The notes: generated by a model from the letters alone, not told the origin. Counted from the stretch's first letter, positions 43,101 through 49,113 are shown. The stretch is 64,000 nucleotides of DNA from Plazaster borealis (GCA_021014325.1 JAJGQC010000556.1:186001-250000), one strand, 5' to 3'. Made by a program: numbers and translations.

Positions 43101-45844
43101 GTTATCTGGGTTGATTGTGTTTACTTGTTGATGTTGACCTTTGCTAAGAGGATGTTACACCATGGTATGTTGTTCGGATAAAAAAAATTGAACAGCGTCA
43201 AAGTCCATTTCTCAACTATTTTTGGCCACTGGATGTCACAAAGTACAAGTATTTTAACAATTGAAGTGATGGTCATGAATGATAGAATGTTTTTTGATTG
43301 TTTGACGTCAGTCACAGGGCAATTGTGAATCTAACAGTAATCACTGTGGAGAGAAGTTTGTAATAGTTAAACACTCACAGCTTAATCCTACCCCTACCAA
43401 ATTCAACAAAATGCACCAAATGGCAAACACTGACTGTATTTTGTTGTACAGTTAGCAGAGCTGCAAACGTTTGCATCTTGCAGTCAGGGAGATTTTGTAA
43501 AACAATCAGGGAGATATTTAGAATTACATTCAAGATAATAGGGAAAAAAGTTTCCACAATCAGGGAGATCGTCAAATTTGTTCATCAGAGCATGGAAAGA
43601 TTGGTTTATTTTCAGGGAACTTTCTGCAGAATAAGGCAGAGTTGGCAGCTCTGAGTTAGCAGTCAATTCAAATCCCATTTTCTGTTAACCATTTAGCGTT
43701 ACTTTCAGCAACTTGAGGTTGTATGCTCACTGGGAGTTGAGAAAGTTCAAGGAAGTGTCTAAGTATGCCTGATGAACAGGGATAATAATGTTGAAAACCG
43801 CCTTGATCTACATGTAGCTACTCAGGGCTCAAATTTTTGTAGCTCAAAATGTTTCCTGGACCAGAATGTTTTTTACAAGACCAGAATTGAAATAAAAAAA
43901 CAAAAATCCTACACAGTTTTAATTTGAACAAGAACTAAGAGAAGATGTATCTCATTTGTATTATGGGTAAGTATTCTATAATATTCAACAGAAAAGATTT
44001 TGATCAGAATAAAAGCCAAGATTTGGACAAAAAAACAAGACCGTCGGACATGTCCAGTCATGAGTTTACTGGCCCGATGCTAAAATCACTGGCCTAGGGC
44101 CTGCGGTCCATTGTAAATTTTGAGCCCTGCTACTAAGATGCTCTATACAAGAACCAAGTATTATTATTATAGGAAGTTGAAAGATATTTTTTAAACACAA
44201 ACCTTGTTGAAGACCCAGATTTCTCCATTATTGGTGGGTCGTGGCACACCGTGGCCATTGTAGTGGAAGAGAACTCTTTCTTCTTTGGCATTACGTCTCA
44301 GAGATGTACACAACTTCTTGACCTCTTCCACCGTAGGGTCCAGGCATAGTTTGTAGCGAGCCTGTTATGCAACAAAGAAAACAAACACCTTTGGTGTTGG
44401 AGCTCTACTCAAACAACAGGTAAAAGAATAATACTTTGGTTTTACCCAAAAACTGATGATTGATAAGCACTGCATACTCAGTGCTTACTCAGTCCTGAGA
44501 AATATCCACAGACTTACTACTCGCAGGGGAATTCGAACCAACGATCCCCACATTCTAGACCACTGAGTGTGCCTGGTGATGACACAAACAAAAATTATTT
44601 GTTATCCCTGATGCAAACATTACTGTACATCTATTAATGTGAACATTAAAGTGAAAGGTCTTGCTGGTGTAAGCAGCGTCCTCCCTTAAGAGTGGTCCGC
44701 TGGCAGAATGCCAGTTAAAATACCCGAGGACCAGTCAAAATTCTCTCCAAGTGGTCCGGCTGGTTAGTTCAGTGTTACTGTTGGAAAGCATCTTTATTTC
44801 ATTTGAATATTGACTACATAGAGTAAAAGCTGACAGACCAGTGAAAAGACAAGCTAACTGGTCCTGCTGGCTAGCCACTGAAAAAGTTCAGGGCAAACCC
44901 TGCTAAGGTATCAGATATATATCTTTAATCAAGACTCAGTATTCCTTGGTAACTCAGAAGCAAGGTGTCAGTGGGACTTACCCGAGGTTGCCATCGTTCA
45001 TACTGTTTCTGGAGATTGTTACCAATTGCTTCAAGTGCCTTCTGTGGACTGGTAGACAGTGGGTCTGTACAAAAGAGATACAAATATAACAATTACATTA
45101 CTGGTTTCTAGCAGAGTAGATTAATTCCCAGACTTCATATCCAATTGACCATATTTTTGACCGCATGAGGGCGCTTTCATCAGGGAATGTCTTGCATCAC
45201 AAGTTTTAATCTTAACATAAGTTTCATCTTATTTTAGTTGCCTGTATGTAGTTTTCTTGCATCAATGACTGAATACATAAACATAATAATAACAAATAAG
45301 AAAAAAACCCTGTTTGTCTACTTGTTTTTCATCACGTGAAATTACTGCACATACGCCCTCACGCGGTCAAAAATACGGCGAATAGCAGACTAGTTTTCAA
45401 AAAAACTCACTCACCAAACAACTTGAGAAATAGCACTCCACACTAATGCAAAAAATAGAAGCTCATTACCGGATCTCAGACAATGTGTCAAAATTCACTA
45501 AATGCCTAACAATTTTCTGCTAAGCATATAAGCAGGATACCAGTCACATGTTAAATGTGACATGGTATTTTGGCTGGTAACCTTAGTTTTGTAAGCATAT
45601 TTTCAGTTGTGCTTAGCTACTTTTTGCGATTAAGCAGCTCTATGAATTGGAGCCAGGTCCACAGAGACCATAGCCTCCGTGTAATTCCAGGTTTGGAAAA
45701 GTGGGGGGTGGGGGAGGGGGGAGGAGAGGGGTCTGGCTTACCTATCCAGCACTCCAGTTTAGCACATGGTGAGGTCTTCACAACATCCGGAGGGTCGACA
45801 CCAACATTTAGGCACATCACTAAGGCAACGCTGACTGTCTTCAT
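7069..45844 (-). CDS. RPTOR: RPTOR (Raptor, mTORC1 scaffold), gene span of 29 recognised coding exons
   Basis: Raptor recruits substrates (TOS-motif proteins such as S6K and 4E-BP) to mTOR kinase and links mTORC1 to lysosomal Rag GTPases. The translated exons match the family collinearly: the RNC caspase-like domain (45844-36699), the HEAT-like helical region (36383-28132), a divergent Ser/Gly/Pro-rich linker (24252-19157), the conserved KIFDKGP and EREWRFLRN blocks (19337-16945), then WD40 repeats to the stop at 7069-7071. The exons total about 3,629 nt (about 1,209 codons); human Raptor is 1,335 residues. The shortfall is four unrecognised pieces: the N-terminus before MKTVSVAL, about 33 residues between 37645 and 36843, an exon between 19740 and 19337, and about 18 residues of the last WD repeats. 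Phases chain correctly elsewhere except for one frameshift in exon 28957-29099. The gene looks functional, with sequence or assembly faults. Confidence 0.96.
7452..7627. mobile_element. MITE with AAAGCCCGGTTCATACTT ends
   Basis: Terminal inverted repeats AAAGCCCGGTTCATACTT and AAGTATGAACCGGGCTT enclose 176 bp with TGACGTCA-type internal motifs. It lies in the last RPTOR intron. A full relative is at 54277-54417 and a right-end remnant at 15296-15392. Confidence 0.88.
7744..7873 (-). CDS. RPTOR: RPTOR exon: penultimate WD40 segment
   Basis: The 43 codons [20 protein letters not shown] and [20 protein letters not shown] plus PLK match human SVNQFTAIYNSSGELINNIKYYDGFMGQRV and SCLAFHP. Acceptor TTTCCACAG, donor AAG|GTGAGC. 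It needs two bases from the missing upstream piece. Confidence 0.95.
8169..8229 (-). CDS. RPTOR: RPTOR exon: WD40 blade, 3' boundary unresolved
   Basis: Encodes [20 protein letters not shown], matching human VNGDVRIFDPRMPESVNVLQ. The acceptor ACCAACAG completes Ser in frame. No GT donor follows: the reading continues PSPTKTA to a stop near 8141. The segment aligned to human VKGLTALDIHPQADLIAC was not found before the next exon, so there is a local sequence error, a missing piece, or a non-canonical donor. Confidence 0.75.
8524..8729. repeat. Exact 103-bp tandem duplication
   Basis: The segment starting ACAAAATATGGCATAAATAC occurs twice head to tail with no visible difference, in an RPTOR intron. 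Confidence 0.95.
10275..10364 (-). CDS. RPTOR: RPTOR exon: WD40 blade
   Basis: The 29 codons [20 protein letters not shown] plus SGDGKIISA match human RVMTYREHTAWVVKASLQKR. Acceptor TTTTTTCCAG, donor CAAG|GTAAAT, phase 2. Confidence 0.95.
10444..10575. mobile_element. Dispersed repeat, relative of 22903-23239
   Basis: TTAACCCTCCTACTGTCTGA and ATGATATCATGTGGTGAATG are inverted copies of segments at 23040-23240. No coding. Confidence 0.6.
10930..11123. mobile_element. MITE with GGGCCCAAATTTCATAG ends
   Basis: The left end GGGCCCAAATTTCATAGTGC and right end GCTCTATGAAATTGGGCCC are inverted repeats. Subterminal GCTTAAGCA and ACCAGCCAAAATACCA motifs also pair. The family recurs at 13246-13389 and, split, at about 29787-31436. 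Confidence 0.88.
11489..11619 (-). CDS. RPTOR: RPTOR exon: WD40 blade
   Basis: The 43 codons [20 protein letters not shown] and [20 protein letters not shown] match human [16 protein letters not shown] and IVAGLGDGSIRVYDRRMA. Acceptor ATTTTCAG, donor ACAG|GTAAAT, phase 2. Confidence 0.96.
11843..11949 (-). CDS. RPTOR: RPTOR exon: WD40 blade
   Basis: The 35 codons [20 protein letters not shown] and [15 protein letters not shown] match human VVDWEQETGLLMSSGDVRIVRIWDTDRE. Acceptor TATTTCAG, donor CAG|GTTAGT. Confidence 0.96.
11980..12330. repeat. Diverged tandem repeat, three units of about 115-125 bp
   Basis: Units share CCCACTCAGTGGCAACCACT, then AAAGAAAACAATGA, then TACATG..CA..ACAGTATTTAAG. 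They lie in the RPTOR intron 11950-13062. 12330-12840 holds A-rich low-complexity DNA and a purine-rich stretch near 12548-12605. Confidence 0.75.
12845..13020 (-). mobile_element. tRNA-derived SINE
   Basis: On the minus strand a tRNA-like head (GATGACTAGTGCATAAAGCG ... GGGTTCGATTCCCAT, a B-box type motif) is followed by a body ending in the TCTCCAGAAAAATC area. The head lacks a clean cloverleaf. Confidence 0.65.
13063..13173 (-). CDS. RPTOR: RPTOR exon: WD40 blade
   Basis: The 36 codons include [20 protein letters not shown] and [14 protein letters not shown], matching human DGAIRVWKNF and WQGLSDMLP. Acceptor ATTTTCAG, donor AAAG|GTATGT. Confidence 0.95.
13246..13389. mobile_element. MITE with GGGCCCAATTTCATAGAGC ends
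   Basis: A 144-bp element with inverted ends GGGCCCAATTTCATAGAGCT and its complement, the same family as 10930-11123. Confidence 0.88.
13588..13908 (+). mobile_element. 3' end of a LINE (CR1/L2-like) with an ATT microsatellite tail
   Basis: Translation gives the reverse-transcriptase C-terminal tail: [20 protein letters not shown], then [15 protein letters not shown] and, after a frameshift, [17 protein letters not shown]. This LWNSLP...[10 protein letters not shown] signature and the terminal (ATT)n are typical of such LINEs. It is truncated at the 5' end and dead. Confidence 0.85.
13924..14281. mobile_element. MITE with AAAGGCA..GTACACGTTTGGTAATT ends
   Basis: A 358-bp element with terminal inverted repeats. 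Its right half is about 90% identical to 640-771 near the window start. Confidence 0.8.
14420..14660. repeat. Direct repeat of about 120 bp
   Basis: The segment around ACACCCAGATGTTTACAATT and CAGG..TTTACAGACTC occurs at about 14440-14550 and again at 14560-14670. It is in an RPTOR intron. Confidence 0.7.
15111..15235 (-). CDS. RPTOR: RPTOR exon: WD40 blade
   Basis: The 41 codons include [20 protein letters not shown] and [19 protein letters not shown]. Acceptor TTTATCGATAG, donor AGTG|GTGAGT, phase 1. The SINGLE-letter pattern WxWE and the LLMTGSDDG end across the junction match Raptor. Confidence 0.93.
15634..15748 (-). CDS. RPTOR: RPTOR exon: first WD40 blade
   Basis: Encodes [20 protein letters not shown] then [17 protein letters not shown], matching human ITRLDDQIFLNRNPGVPS. 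I chose the donor TG|GTAATG over the nearer GTATGG because only it joins the next exon in frame as [11 protein letters not shown] (human DSICFWDWEKGE). Confidence 0.94.
16130..16290. mobile_element. MITE with AAGTCTCGCGCGTATTCAAAC ends
   Basis: GTAAGTCTCGCGCGTATTCA at the left and GAATACGCACGAGACTTGCA at the right are inverted. Relatives: 42390-42960 and 55960-56095. Confidence 0.82.
16945..17053 (-). CDS. RPTOR: RPTOR exon: EREWRFLRN block
   Basis: The 36 codons [20 protein letters not shown] and [16 protein letters not shown] match human [19 protein letters not shown]. Acceptor CTAACAG, donor GCTG|GTAAGG, phase 1. Confidence 0.95.
17107..17370. mobile_element. MITE remnant, AAAGGTAGGGTCATAGATTGG end
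   Basis: The left end AAAGGTAGGGTCATAGATTG resembles the elements at 40844 and 58567. It contains a hairpin (TCTGAGAAACGATTCGTGCA paired with ATGAATCGTTTCTCAGA). The right end is uncertain. Confidence 0.6.
18000..18150 (-). mobile_element. SINE fragment
   Basis: Contains CCCCCGGCATGTTCGAACCG and AACCCAATCCACGTAG. A related copy is at 45890-46215. On the minus strand it carries a tRNA B-box-like motif. Confidence 0.55.
18199..18303 (-). CDS. RPTOR: RPTOR exon: segment before the WD40 domain
   Basis: The 35 codons end [15 protein letters not shown], matching human DWSARYFAQPVMK. The upstream half ([18 protein letters not shown]) is divergent. Acceptor AAACCACAG, donor AGG|GTAGGT, phase 0. Confidence 0.9.
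19157..19337 (-). CDS. RPTOR: RPTOR exon: Pro-rich linker and KIFDKGP block
   Basis: The 60 codons run from Pro-rich [20 protein letters not shown] to [20 protein letters not shown], matching human HSHQFPRTRKMFDKGP. Acceptor CCTTTCAG, donor ATT|GTGAGT. Confidence 0.93.
19740..20020 (-). CDS. RPTOR: RPTOR exon: Ser/Gly-rich linker and SNVYVQIW helix
   Basis: The 93 codons begin with low-complexity [20 protein letters not shown] and end with [20 protein letters not shown] and [16 protein letters not shown]. The end matches human FNSVYTQIWRVLLHLAADP, the helix after the AMPK-site region. Acceptor AACTTCAG, donor AAG|GTAAGG, phase 0. The following exon begins in phase 2, so one linker exon of length 3n+2 is unaccounted for. 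Confidence 0.93.
21965..22340. repeat. Two direct repeats, period about 183 bp
   Basis: Both units carry GAGGACTTTAACAAAAGGGA and GGGTGTTTGA.AGAG.GAGGACG, then AACAATGGG.GAACAAAGA. Identity is about 80%. Confidence 0.8.
22385..22565. mobile_element. MITE with GGGCTCGATTCCACAA end, end duplicated
   Basis: The left end AGGGCTCGATTCCACA is present twice in tandem (22385-22417). The right end TTTGTGAAATCAACTCC is inverted. Related to 4031-4170. Confidence 0.65.
22903..23239. repeat. Diverged tandem copies of a dispersed repeat
   Basis: Two to three units share ACATGAT.TCAT.TTGCAGG.TGGCA.AGTTTAT and GTAGGAGGGTT. An inverted relative is at 10444-10575. Confidence 0.65.
23558..23604. repeat. Perfect 19-bp stem, 9-base loop hairpin
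   Basis: CTCCATGCACAAGCTAACG (23558-23576) is exactly complementary to 23586-23604. No U-run follows on either strand, so it is not terminator-like. Probably a tiny foldback. Confidence 0.9.
24130..24252 (-). CDS. RPTOR: RPTOR exon: regulatory linker
   Basis: Encodes [20 protein letters not shown] and [20 protein letters not shown]. The Ser/Thr-rich, basic composition resembles the phosphorylated linker of Raptor, where human has AMPK sites. RRMS and RRTS are basic-directed phosphorylation-type motifs (inference). Acceptor CTAACCCAG, donor AATG|GTATAT. Phase 1 at each junction fits both neighbours. Confidence 0.85.
25357..25835. repeat. Purine-rich (G/A) minisatellite, units of about 69 bp
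   Basis: GTGGGTATGGGCAGGAGCCA and GGGTAACGAGGAGGGAGTGA recur about seven times, with the late units 69 bp apart (25680 and 25749). The plus strand is strongly G-rich with many GGG runs. It lies in the RPTOR intron 24253-28131. Open frames through the minus strand (Tyr-Pro-rich) exist in several frames and reflect the repeat. Confidence 0.95.
26660..28130. other. RPTOR intron segment without recognised genes
   Basis: AT-rich single-copy-looking DNA with a (CAA)n run at 28060-28081. The plus-strand frame 26724-26963 has no recognisable motif. Confidence 0.6.
28132..28300 (-). CDS. RPTOR: RPTOR exon: end of helical region
   Basis: The 56 codons start [20 protein letters not shown] (human ELVVALSHLVVQYESNFCTV), then a divergent stretch rich in acidic residues and Thr/Gly. 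Acceptor TCTCAACAG. The donor AATG|GTATTC is supported by phase: the single leftover G matches the two-base start of the next exon. Confidence 0.9.
28345..28500. mobile_element. MITE rich in GAGATACAAC / GTTGTATCTC motifs
   Basis: TGCAAAAACATTGTATCTCT and AGATACAACTTTTTTGCACA are inverted ends. Related pieces occur at 35040-35230 and 57410-57470. Confidence 0.7.
28740..29012. repeat. Degenerate tandem copies of the 3' end of an RPTOR exon
   Basis: The exon end at 28955-29012 (ACCTCTCTGACAATATAACT, then CATCCTGTACCACGGCAATG) has diverged copies at about 28854-28915 and 28753-28816, separated by ATGAATATTCAT motifs, with a spacing of about 100 bp. Similarity is roughly 65-75% by eye. Confidence 0.6.
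28957..29099 (-). CDS. RPTOR: RPTOR exon with a single-base frameshift in a G run
   Basis: Encodes [20 protein letters not shown] and [20 protein letters not shown], matching human ALGTFVG..ERTDH..TIDHNVAMM. The exon is 143 nt, although both flanking exons require a multiple of three. The frame is lost in the first codons near 29091-29095, where a two-G run sits where three Gs would restore [10 protein letters not shown] (human VRCAAVFALG). A missing base in the consensus is more likely than a broken gene, because every other exon is intact. Donor GAG|GTATGA. Confidence 0.9.
29481..29672 (-). CDS. RPTOR: RPTOR exon: HEAT-like repeats
   Basis: The 64 codons include [32 protein letters not shown] and [20 protein letters not shown], the conserved HPLLRQW / [13 protein letters not shown] signature. 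Acceptor TTTACAG, donor GAG|GTAAGT, phase 0. Confidence 0.97.
29787..31436. mobile_element. MITE (GGGCCCAATTTCATAG family) split by a larger insertion
   Basis: The left part 29787-29917 (AGCCCAATCTCATACAGCTG ... GGCTGGTAACCTTA) and the right part 31252-31436 (TTAGGTAAGCATAATTTTGT ... CTATGAAATTGGGCCCC) together make one MITE of the 10930 family. Confidence 0.85.
29918..31251. mobile_element. 1,334-bp DNA transposon with 34-bp perfect TIRs and TTA target duplication
   Basis: Starts GGCCAAACAAAATAAATGTT and ends with the exact inverted complement (34 bp through GTTTACGGTAAC). It is flanked by TTA on both sides (29915-29917 and 31252-31254). A 3-bp TWA duplication is characteristic of PIF/Harbinger elements. 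No transposase frame is visible, so it is non-autonomous. Confidence 0.9.
31764..31829 (-). CDS. RPTOR: RPTOR exon: HEAT-like repeat
   Basis: The 22 codons include [20 protein letters not shown], matching human AEHRTMTAFILAVIVNSYHT. Acceptor CCATACAG, donor CAG|GTAAAA, phase 0. Confidence 0.94.
31900..32217 (-). mobile_element. Full-length tRNA-derived SINE of about 320 bp
   Basis: Read on the minus strand from 32217, a Leu/Ser-type tRNA-like head (GTGGCGTGTCGTGACCGAGC, GGTTAAGAGC, GGGTTCGAGTCCCTGTC) is followed by a conserved body (GTGCACTTGGATTGGTAGTG, CCCCGGTGTTTCTGGTTCAC). Fragments of the family are at 28500-28565, 35340-35600 and 52840-52965. Confidence 0.85.
32249..32323 (-). CDS. RPTOR: RPTOR exon: HEAT-like repeat
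   Basis: The 25 codons [20 protein letters not shown] plus DSYMP match human [26 protein letters not shown]. Acceptor TTTTTGCAG, donor CCA|GTAAGT. Confidence 0.96.
33047..33079. repeat. GC-rich hairpin before a CTT microsatellite
   Basis: GGTGTTCGGGC and GCCCGGAACACC pair around a short loop with one bulge. A (CTT)n run follows at 33111-33133. Confidence 0.75.
33290..34225. repeat. Satellite-like array, about six diverged units of 140-160 bp
   Basis: Units share ATAACTCCTGAACCACACA, then GGATTTTTACAATCTATACA, then TCATC.GAAAG, and a TTTGACCTTGACTTCCGGTT / CAAACCGGAAGTTGA core that is itself palindromic. Unit starts are near 33296, 33608, 33770, 33910, 34055 and 34190. It lies in the RPTOR intron 32324-34540. 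Confidence 0.85.
34541..34651 (-). CDS. RPTOR: RPTOR exon: HEAT-like repeat
   Basis: The 37 codons [20 protein letters not shown] then [17 protein letters not shown] differ from human at only two or three positions. The acceptor CACTTGAAG is poor in pyrimidines. Donor AGG|GTAAGC, phase 0. Confidence 0.96.
35340..35605 (-). mobile_element. tRNA-SINE fragment
   Basis: Minus-strand head GGCGTGTCGTGGCTGTGTGG and GTTCACCGGACTCAAGC, with the shared CTTGAGCAAGGCACTTAACC body motif. Same family as 31900-32217. Confidence 0.6.
35661..35744 (-). CDS. RPTOR: RPTOR exon: helical region
   Basis: The 28 codons [20 protein letters not shown] plus LGPWAVSL are identical to the human segment. Acceptor TTACAG, donor TTG|GTAAAT, phase 0 at both ends. 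Confidence 0.97.
36209..36383 (-). CDS. RPTOR: RPTOR exon: helical region
   Basis: The 58 codons include [20 protein letters not shown] and [20 protein letters not shown], ending PEQLPIVLQ. These match the [16 protein letters not shown] block of Raptor. Acceptor TTGACAG, donor CAG|GTCAGT, phase 0. Confidence 0.96.
36699..36843 (-). CDS. RPTOR: RPTOR exon: helical region
   Basis: Encodes [20 protein letters not shown] then [20 protein letters not shown], matching the family closely. Acceptor TTTATTCCAG, donor TG|GTAAGC splitting a Trp codon. The exon needs one base from the missing upstream exon, so that exon must end in phase 1. Confidence 0.95.
37645..37704 (-). CDS. RPTOR: RPTOR exon: short segment after the RNC domain
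   Basis: One base completes Trp, then [19 protein letters not shown] follows, matching human WFCMQKCVSLVPGVTLDLIE. Acceptor TTATTGCAG, donor AA|GTAAGT. The next expected exon (human IPGRLNDRRTPLGELNW and following, about 33 residues) was not found between here and 36843. Confidence 0.9.
38060..38520 (-). mobile_element. Two tandem copies of a second tRNA-derived SINE family
   Basis: Each copy read on the minus strand starts AGCTCAGTTGGTAGAGC.CTGGC and ends in a tail with AAATTTACCCAGTAAGTTTC and CCTTGTGGTTTATTACTTG. The copies lie at about 38060-38180 and 38375-38520. A plus-strand copy is at 42170-42300 and a tail fragment at 53475-53545. Confidence 0.8.
39490..39610. repeat. Six tandem 20-bp AT units
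   Basis: TATTTATTAATAAATATGAA repeats with a 20-bp period. The unit is self-complementary (AATAAATATTTATT type), so the array can cruciform. Confidence 0.95.
40068..40246 (-). CDS. RPTOR: RPTOR exon: end of RNC domain
   Basis: The 59 codons include [39 protein letters not shown] and the first two bases of a Trp codon. This is the strongly conserved PLPPSMKNCIQLA / [16 protein letters not shown] block. Acceptor TTGTAG, donor TG|GTAATG, phase 2. Confidence 0.95.
40380..40775. repeat. Five spaced copies of TTTTTACGAAGTGACAAA
   Basis: The 18-bp motif occurs at about 40380 (one mismatch), 40558, 40652, 40683 and 40757, all in the same orientation, separated by 15-160 bp of unrelated-looking sequence. 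It lies in an RPTOR intron. Confidence 0.9.
40844..41282. mobile_element. MITE of about 440 bp, AAAGGTAGGTTCATACTATGG family
   Basis: The left end AAAGGTAGGTTCATACTATG and the right end CAATCTATGACCCCACCTTT are imperfect inverted repeats. Its right part matches 1040-1155 and its left part matches 51970-52260. Confidence 0.8.
41460..41606 (-). CDS. RPTOR: RPTOR exon: RNC domain with the catalytic-type Cys
   Basis: The 49 codons include [20 protein letters not shown] and [10 protein letters not shown]. The Cys of DCSNAG is the second member of the caspase-like pair and is kept here. The exon ends KEQERE and is in phase 0. The donor GAG|GTACCG is weaker than its neighbours, but the next exon continues the alignment exactly. 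Confidence 0.95.
42390..42960. mobile_element. 570-bp element, AGACTGTGCAAGTCTTGCGC family
   Basis: Left ATAGACTGTGCAAGTCTTGC and right GCACAAAACTTGCACAGTCT are inverted. It is a longer relative of 16130-16290. Confidence 0.8.
43470..43660. repeat. Repeat also present at 17625-17820
   Basis: Both copies carry CAGGGAGATTTTGTA, CAATCAGGGAGATATTTAGA and TTTTCAGGGAACTTTCTGCA. A dispersed repeat with no coding. Confidence 0.75.
44203..44361 (-). CDS. RPTOR: RPTOR exon: RNC domain with the catalytic-type His
   Basis: The 53 codons include [20 protein letters not shown] and [12 protein letters not shown]. The NGHG His aligns with the His of the caspase-like His/Cys pair described for the Raptor RNC fold; no protease activity is established for Raptor. 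Phase 0 at both ends, donor AAG|GTTTGT. Confidence 0.97.
44982..45064 (-). CDS. RPTOR: RPTOR exon: RNC domain
   Basis: Encodes [20 protein letters not shown] then QYERWQPR, matching the human segment that ends in QYENWQPR. Acceptor TTTGTACAG, donor CGG|GTAAGT. It takes two bases to complete the split codon and ends in phase 0. Confidence 0.95.
45742..45844 (-). CDS. RPTOR: RPTOR exon: start of RNC domain
   Basis: Encodes [20 protein letters not shown] and continues through [12 protein letters not shown], nearly identical to the start of the Raptor RNC domain. The acceptor is TTTAG before ATG and the donor is G|GTAAGC. The ATG here is an internal Met in the human protein, so this is probably not the true start codon. 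Upstream coding exon(s) for the acidic N-terminus were not found. The exon leaves one base over, which matches the next exon. Confidence 0.95.
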
Positions 45845-45889
45845 CTAAAGTTGAATAATGAAAATTAATTTTTGTTAATTTCATTTATT

Positions 45890-46215
45890 CATTAATTCTG
45901 GTTGTGAAGCCTAGGATTCTCAGAAAAGCGAATTTAATCACTGCACTAGCCAAGAACCCACTGGAGAGAAGACAAGGAAGAAAGTTTCAGTTTTAAATGT
46001 AGGAGGAAAACCTCAAAGAATTATTACAGGGAAAACCCACGCGATCAAGTAGGGACTGAAAACCCAATCCACATACATTTGTATATGTAGTGCCCCCGGC
46101 TATGCGATCAGGTAGGAACTGAAAACCCAATCCACATACATTTGTACATGTAGTGCCCCCGGCTATGCGATCAGGTAGGAACTGAAAACCCAATCCACAT
46201 AGTGCCCCCGCCCAA
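45890..46215 (-). mobile_element. SINE-like element with three internal 61-bp tandem units
   Basis: AACCCAATCCACATA and GTAGTGCCCCCGGCTATGCG recur three times at a spacing of about 61 bp. The flanks match 17880-18070. No RPTOR first exon was found from here to 51191. Confidence 0.75.
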
Positions 46216-46639
46216 CCCAACCCGCCAACCCCAAATAACATAAGATAACAGAAATGTTAAAAGGATGTCAAGAAATCTTTATGTGACTTGTCACCTAATT
46301 TATGTTGGCATTTCTAAATTCAGTACGTAGCAGAGCAGTGTCATGCACTGTATCCAAGTTCTAGATCAGTCACGGTTGCTAAGTGGAGTCACGAGGGTTC
46401 AAGATCTGGTTGGCTGACATTGCAAACTGCTTACCAATTGGCTAATGGCCTCATGTTACAACCCTAGTAGCAGAAGGTATTTCTCAAAGGGTAATAAATC
46501 TTTTGAGAAAGACTATGAGACTTTGAGAAAGAGTCTGCTACGGTCCAAACATGAGGCCATTAACAACCACTATTCTGCACACATGTACATGGTCATGTGG
46601 TGGGTTTTTCAGTTACAATGTAAAAAGTGATGAAGGCAA

Positions 46640-48480
46640 TAAACCAACTGCCCAAGTGCTATATGGCCACAGTTCCCCTTATTTTTTTTATATCCACATT
46701 ATATAGAAATTCTGATATTGTACAGTTGTAGTTGCCTGCATCCTTCAGCCATTTGTCATGGATGAAATTCCACACCTACATGATGTACATTAACATTGTA
46801 TTAACACTATACACTGTGCAAGTATAATTGTACACGTCTCTGTGCATAGACAGGAAGGATACTGTAACTAGTGTTACCAAAGCATGACTGTATCAAAACA
46901 CAGCAACGGCTACGAGGTACACTGCTGTACTACACACGAGGAAGTGAGAGTTGATCTTGTTCTGATGTCACTGATGATATTGATAAGGCTCCTAAATTGT
47001 TTTTTTAATGTGTGGTTTTGTTTTTATAGACAAAGTGTAAAGTCCAAACTAGGAATTAATTACCGTTTGATCTCAGAGCTGCTATAGCTTGTCTTATTTT
47101 CAAATAACTTATCAGAGGGTTTGATCTGGGTACATGTAGGTCTGTATTTGACATTTGACACCTTTCTAGTGAATAAGACACAGTTTGGGGTACAGAAAAG
47201 TCAATAGGTTACACATTCTTCAGTCTGCACACTGTTTGAACAAACATTTTTAAATTAGGGCCTATATCTACAGAACATTTCCTCAAATAGGCCTACATGT
47301 ATACTGTAATTTCCTGCGTATAAGTCGCAGTACTCTAAAATTACCGAAATACATGTAAGATTCAATTGTTAACGTATAAGGCGCACTGCCGTATAAGATG
47401 CATTATGAAATTAACTCAATGAGGCCCGCCAGGTCCCCTTCACTTCTGGTACATCGCCACATACAGGGGTCATTGTGATGGTATAACTTATAAGAACACT
47501 TACCATAACGTAAAGGGATCATAAGAAACCTTAATTGAAGCATATTCACCAGTTTCTTTTACATTCGAAGGAGTTAAGAAACCATTTTTCTTTCTCACAC
47601 AAAGTATTATTGTGTAAAATTAGTAAATCTGTCAGTAATGTCCCACGTTTTCAAATTACCACTTGAAAAAGGCGTTTTGGGACATTTTTACAGGCGGGCC
47701 CACATTCAGACCCCTGCCAAATACCCATCCAAGGTGTGATTGGTCTATCCTTATATCAGGTCACACATGCACCTAGTTTATAACCAAATGTAATAGGCCT
47801 ATAAAAGACATTTCATATCTAGGCACTCGGGGGTCTCACATTCTGCAGGCTAAGATGTAGGTTGTTTAAGATCTAGGCCTATACTTTGATATAATGCAAA
47901 TGGCCTGTGCTATTTTTGATAGGAGTTTCTAGTTGATAGCATACCAGATACCCTGTACTGTATATAAATTTTTAGCTACATACATATCTTATCTCCATTT
48001 GTATGGCCTAAAAAATGCCCCAAAATACAACATAGCTTTTTGAAGGGGCGGGGCTTAATTGTTAAGGGGGGTCATATCTCAGAAATGTTAAGGAGTAGGA
48101 TTCCCAAATTATGTGTGTGTTCATTTGGCACCCATAGGGGATTGTTTAAAATAAAATAGCAAAATCTGAGACGGCGCCTGCCAAACTTTACAGAATTTTA
48201 GGTGATTTGGCATGGAATGACCCCAAAAAAATTCTGGTCAAGTGAAAAAACTTTGAGCTAAAAGCCCTGAAACTTGAACTGGCATAGACCTTTATCACGG
48301 TGCGGCCATCTTGATTTTCTCCCATTCAAACCAATGTAAACAAACTTAGGCTGGAATGGAAAAATAGTCTGGTTCCTTTTTGTACAATGAATATTAGCAT
48401 TCATTACTATTATTGGATACAGGGAACATGACCAAGATGACGGCAATGTGATAAAGGTCAATGTGACCCAACCATATAGG
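46640..48480. other. Intergenic DNA upstream of the recognised RPTOR exons
   Basis: I see no exon, tRNA or clear repeat on either strand. The RPTOR first exon and promoter would be expected hereabouts, but nothing matching the acidic N-terminus or the WRMK block was found. Confidence 0.5.
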
Positions 48481-49113
48481 CCTACTAGTAATTAGTTGCG
48501 ATAATCGTAATCCTCCTCCCGACGGTCGGAACGACCGGAGGCTAGGGTTACGAGTTGGATTATGGCAAAAGGGTGCGAAATGTGAAATGTGAATTTTTTT
48601 TTGAGACTTGTGACCAGATTTGCCCAATTTTTACCACTTTCAAAAATCATGACCCACATTCAAAGAACACGGATTTGATCTTGAATGTGTAATGAATCCA
48701 TTCATAACACTCAAAACATCATTGAAAAAATATTTAGAAGAAAAAAAAGACAAAAACTTACCAGAGACCGAGTGAAATGCCAAGCGTAGACCAGACGAAC
48801 CAGACTACTCTGGATGATGATTCGGCTACAGCCGAAGGCTCCACCCCGCTGATTGGTCGAAAAGTGCATGGTTTAAATCATCATCCAGAGTGGTCTGGTA
48901 TTCGTCTCATCTACGCTTGGCACTTCACCATGTTCACTCAGTCTCTGGTAAGTTTTTGTCTTTTTTTTTTTGTCTGGATTCATTACACATTCAAGATCAC
49001 ATCCGTGTTCTTGGAATGTGGGTCATGATTTTTGAAAGTGGTAAAAATTGGGCAAATTTGGTTACAAGTCTCGAAAAAAAATTCACATTTCACATTTCGC
49101 ACCCTTTTGCCAT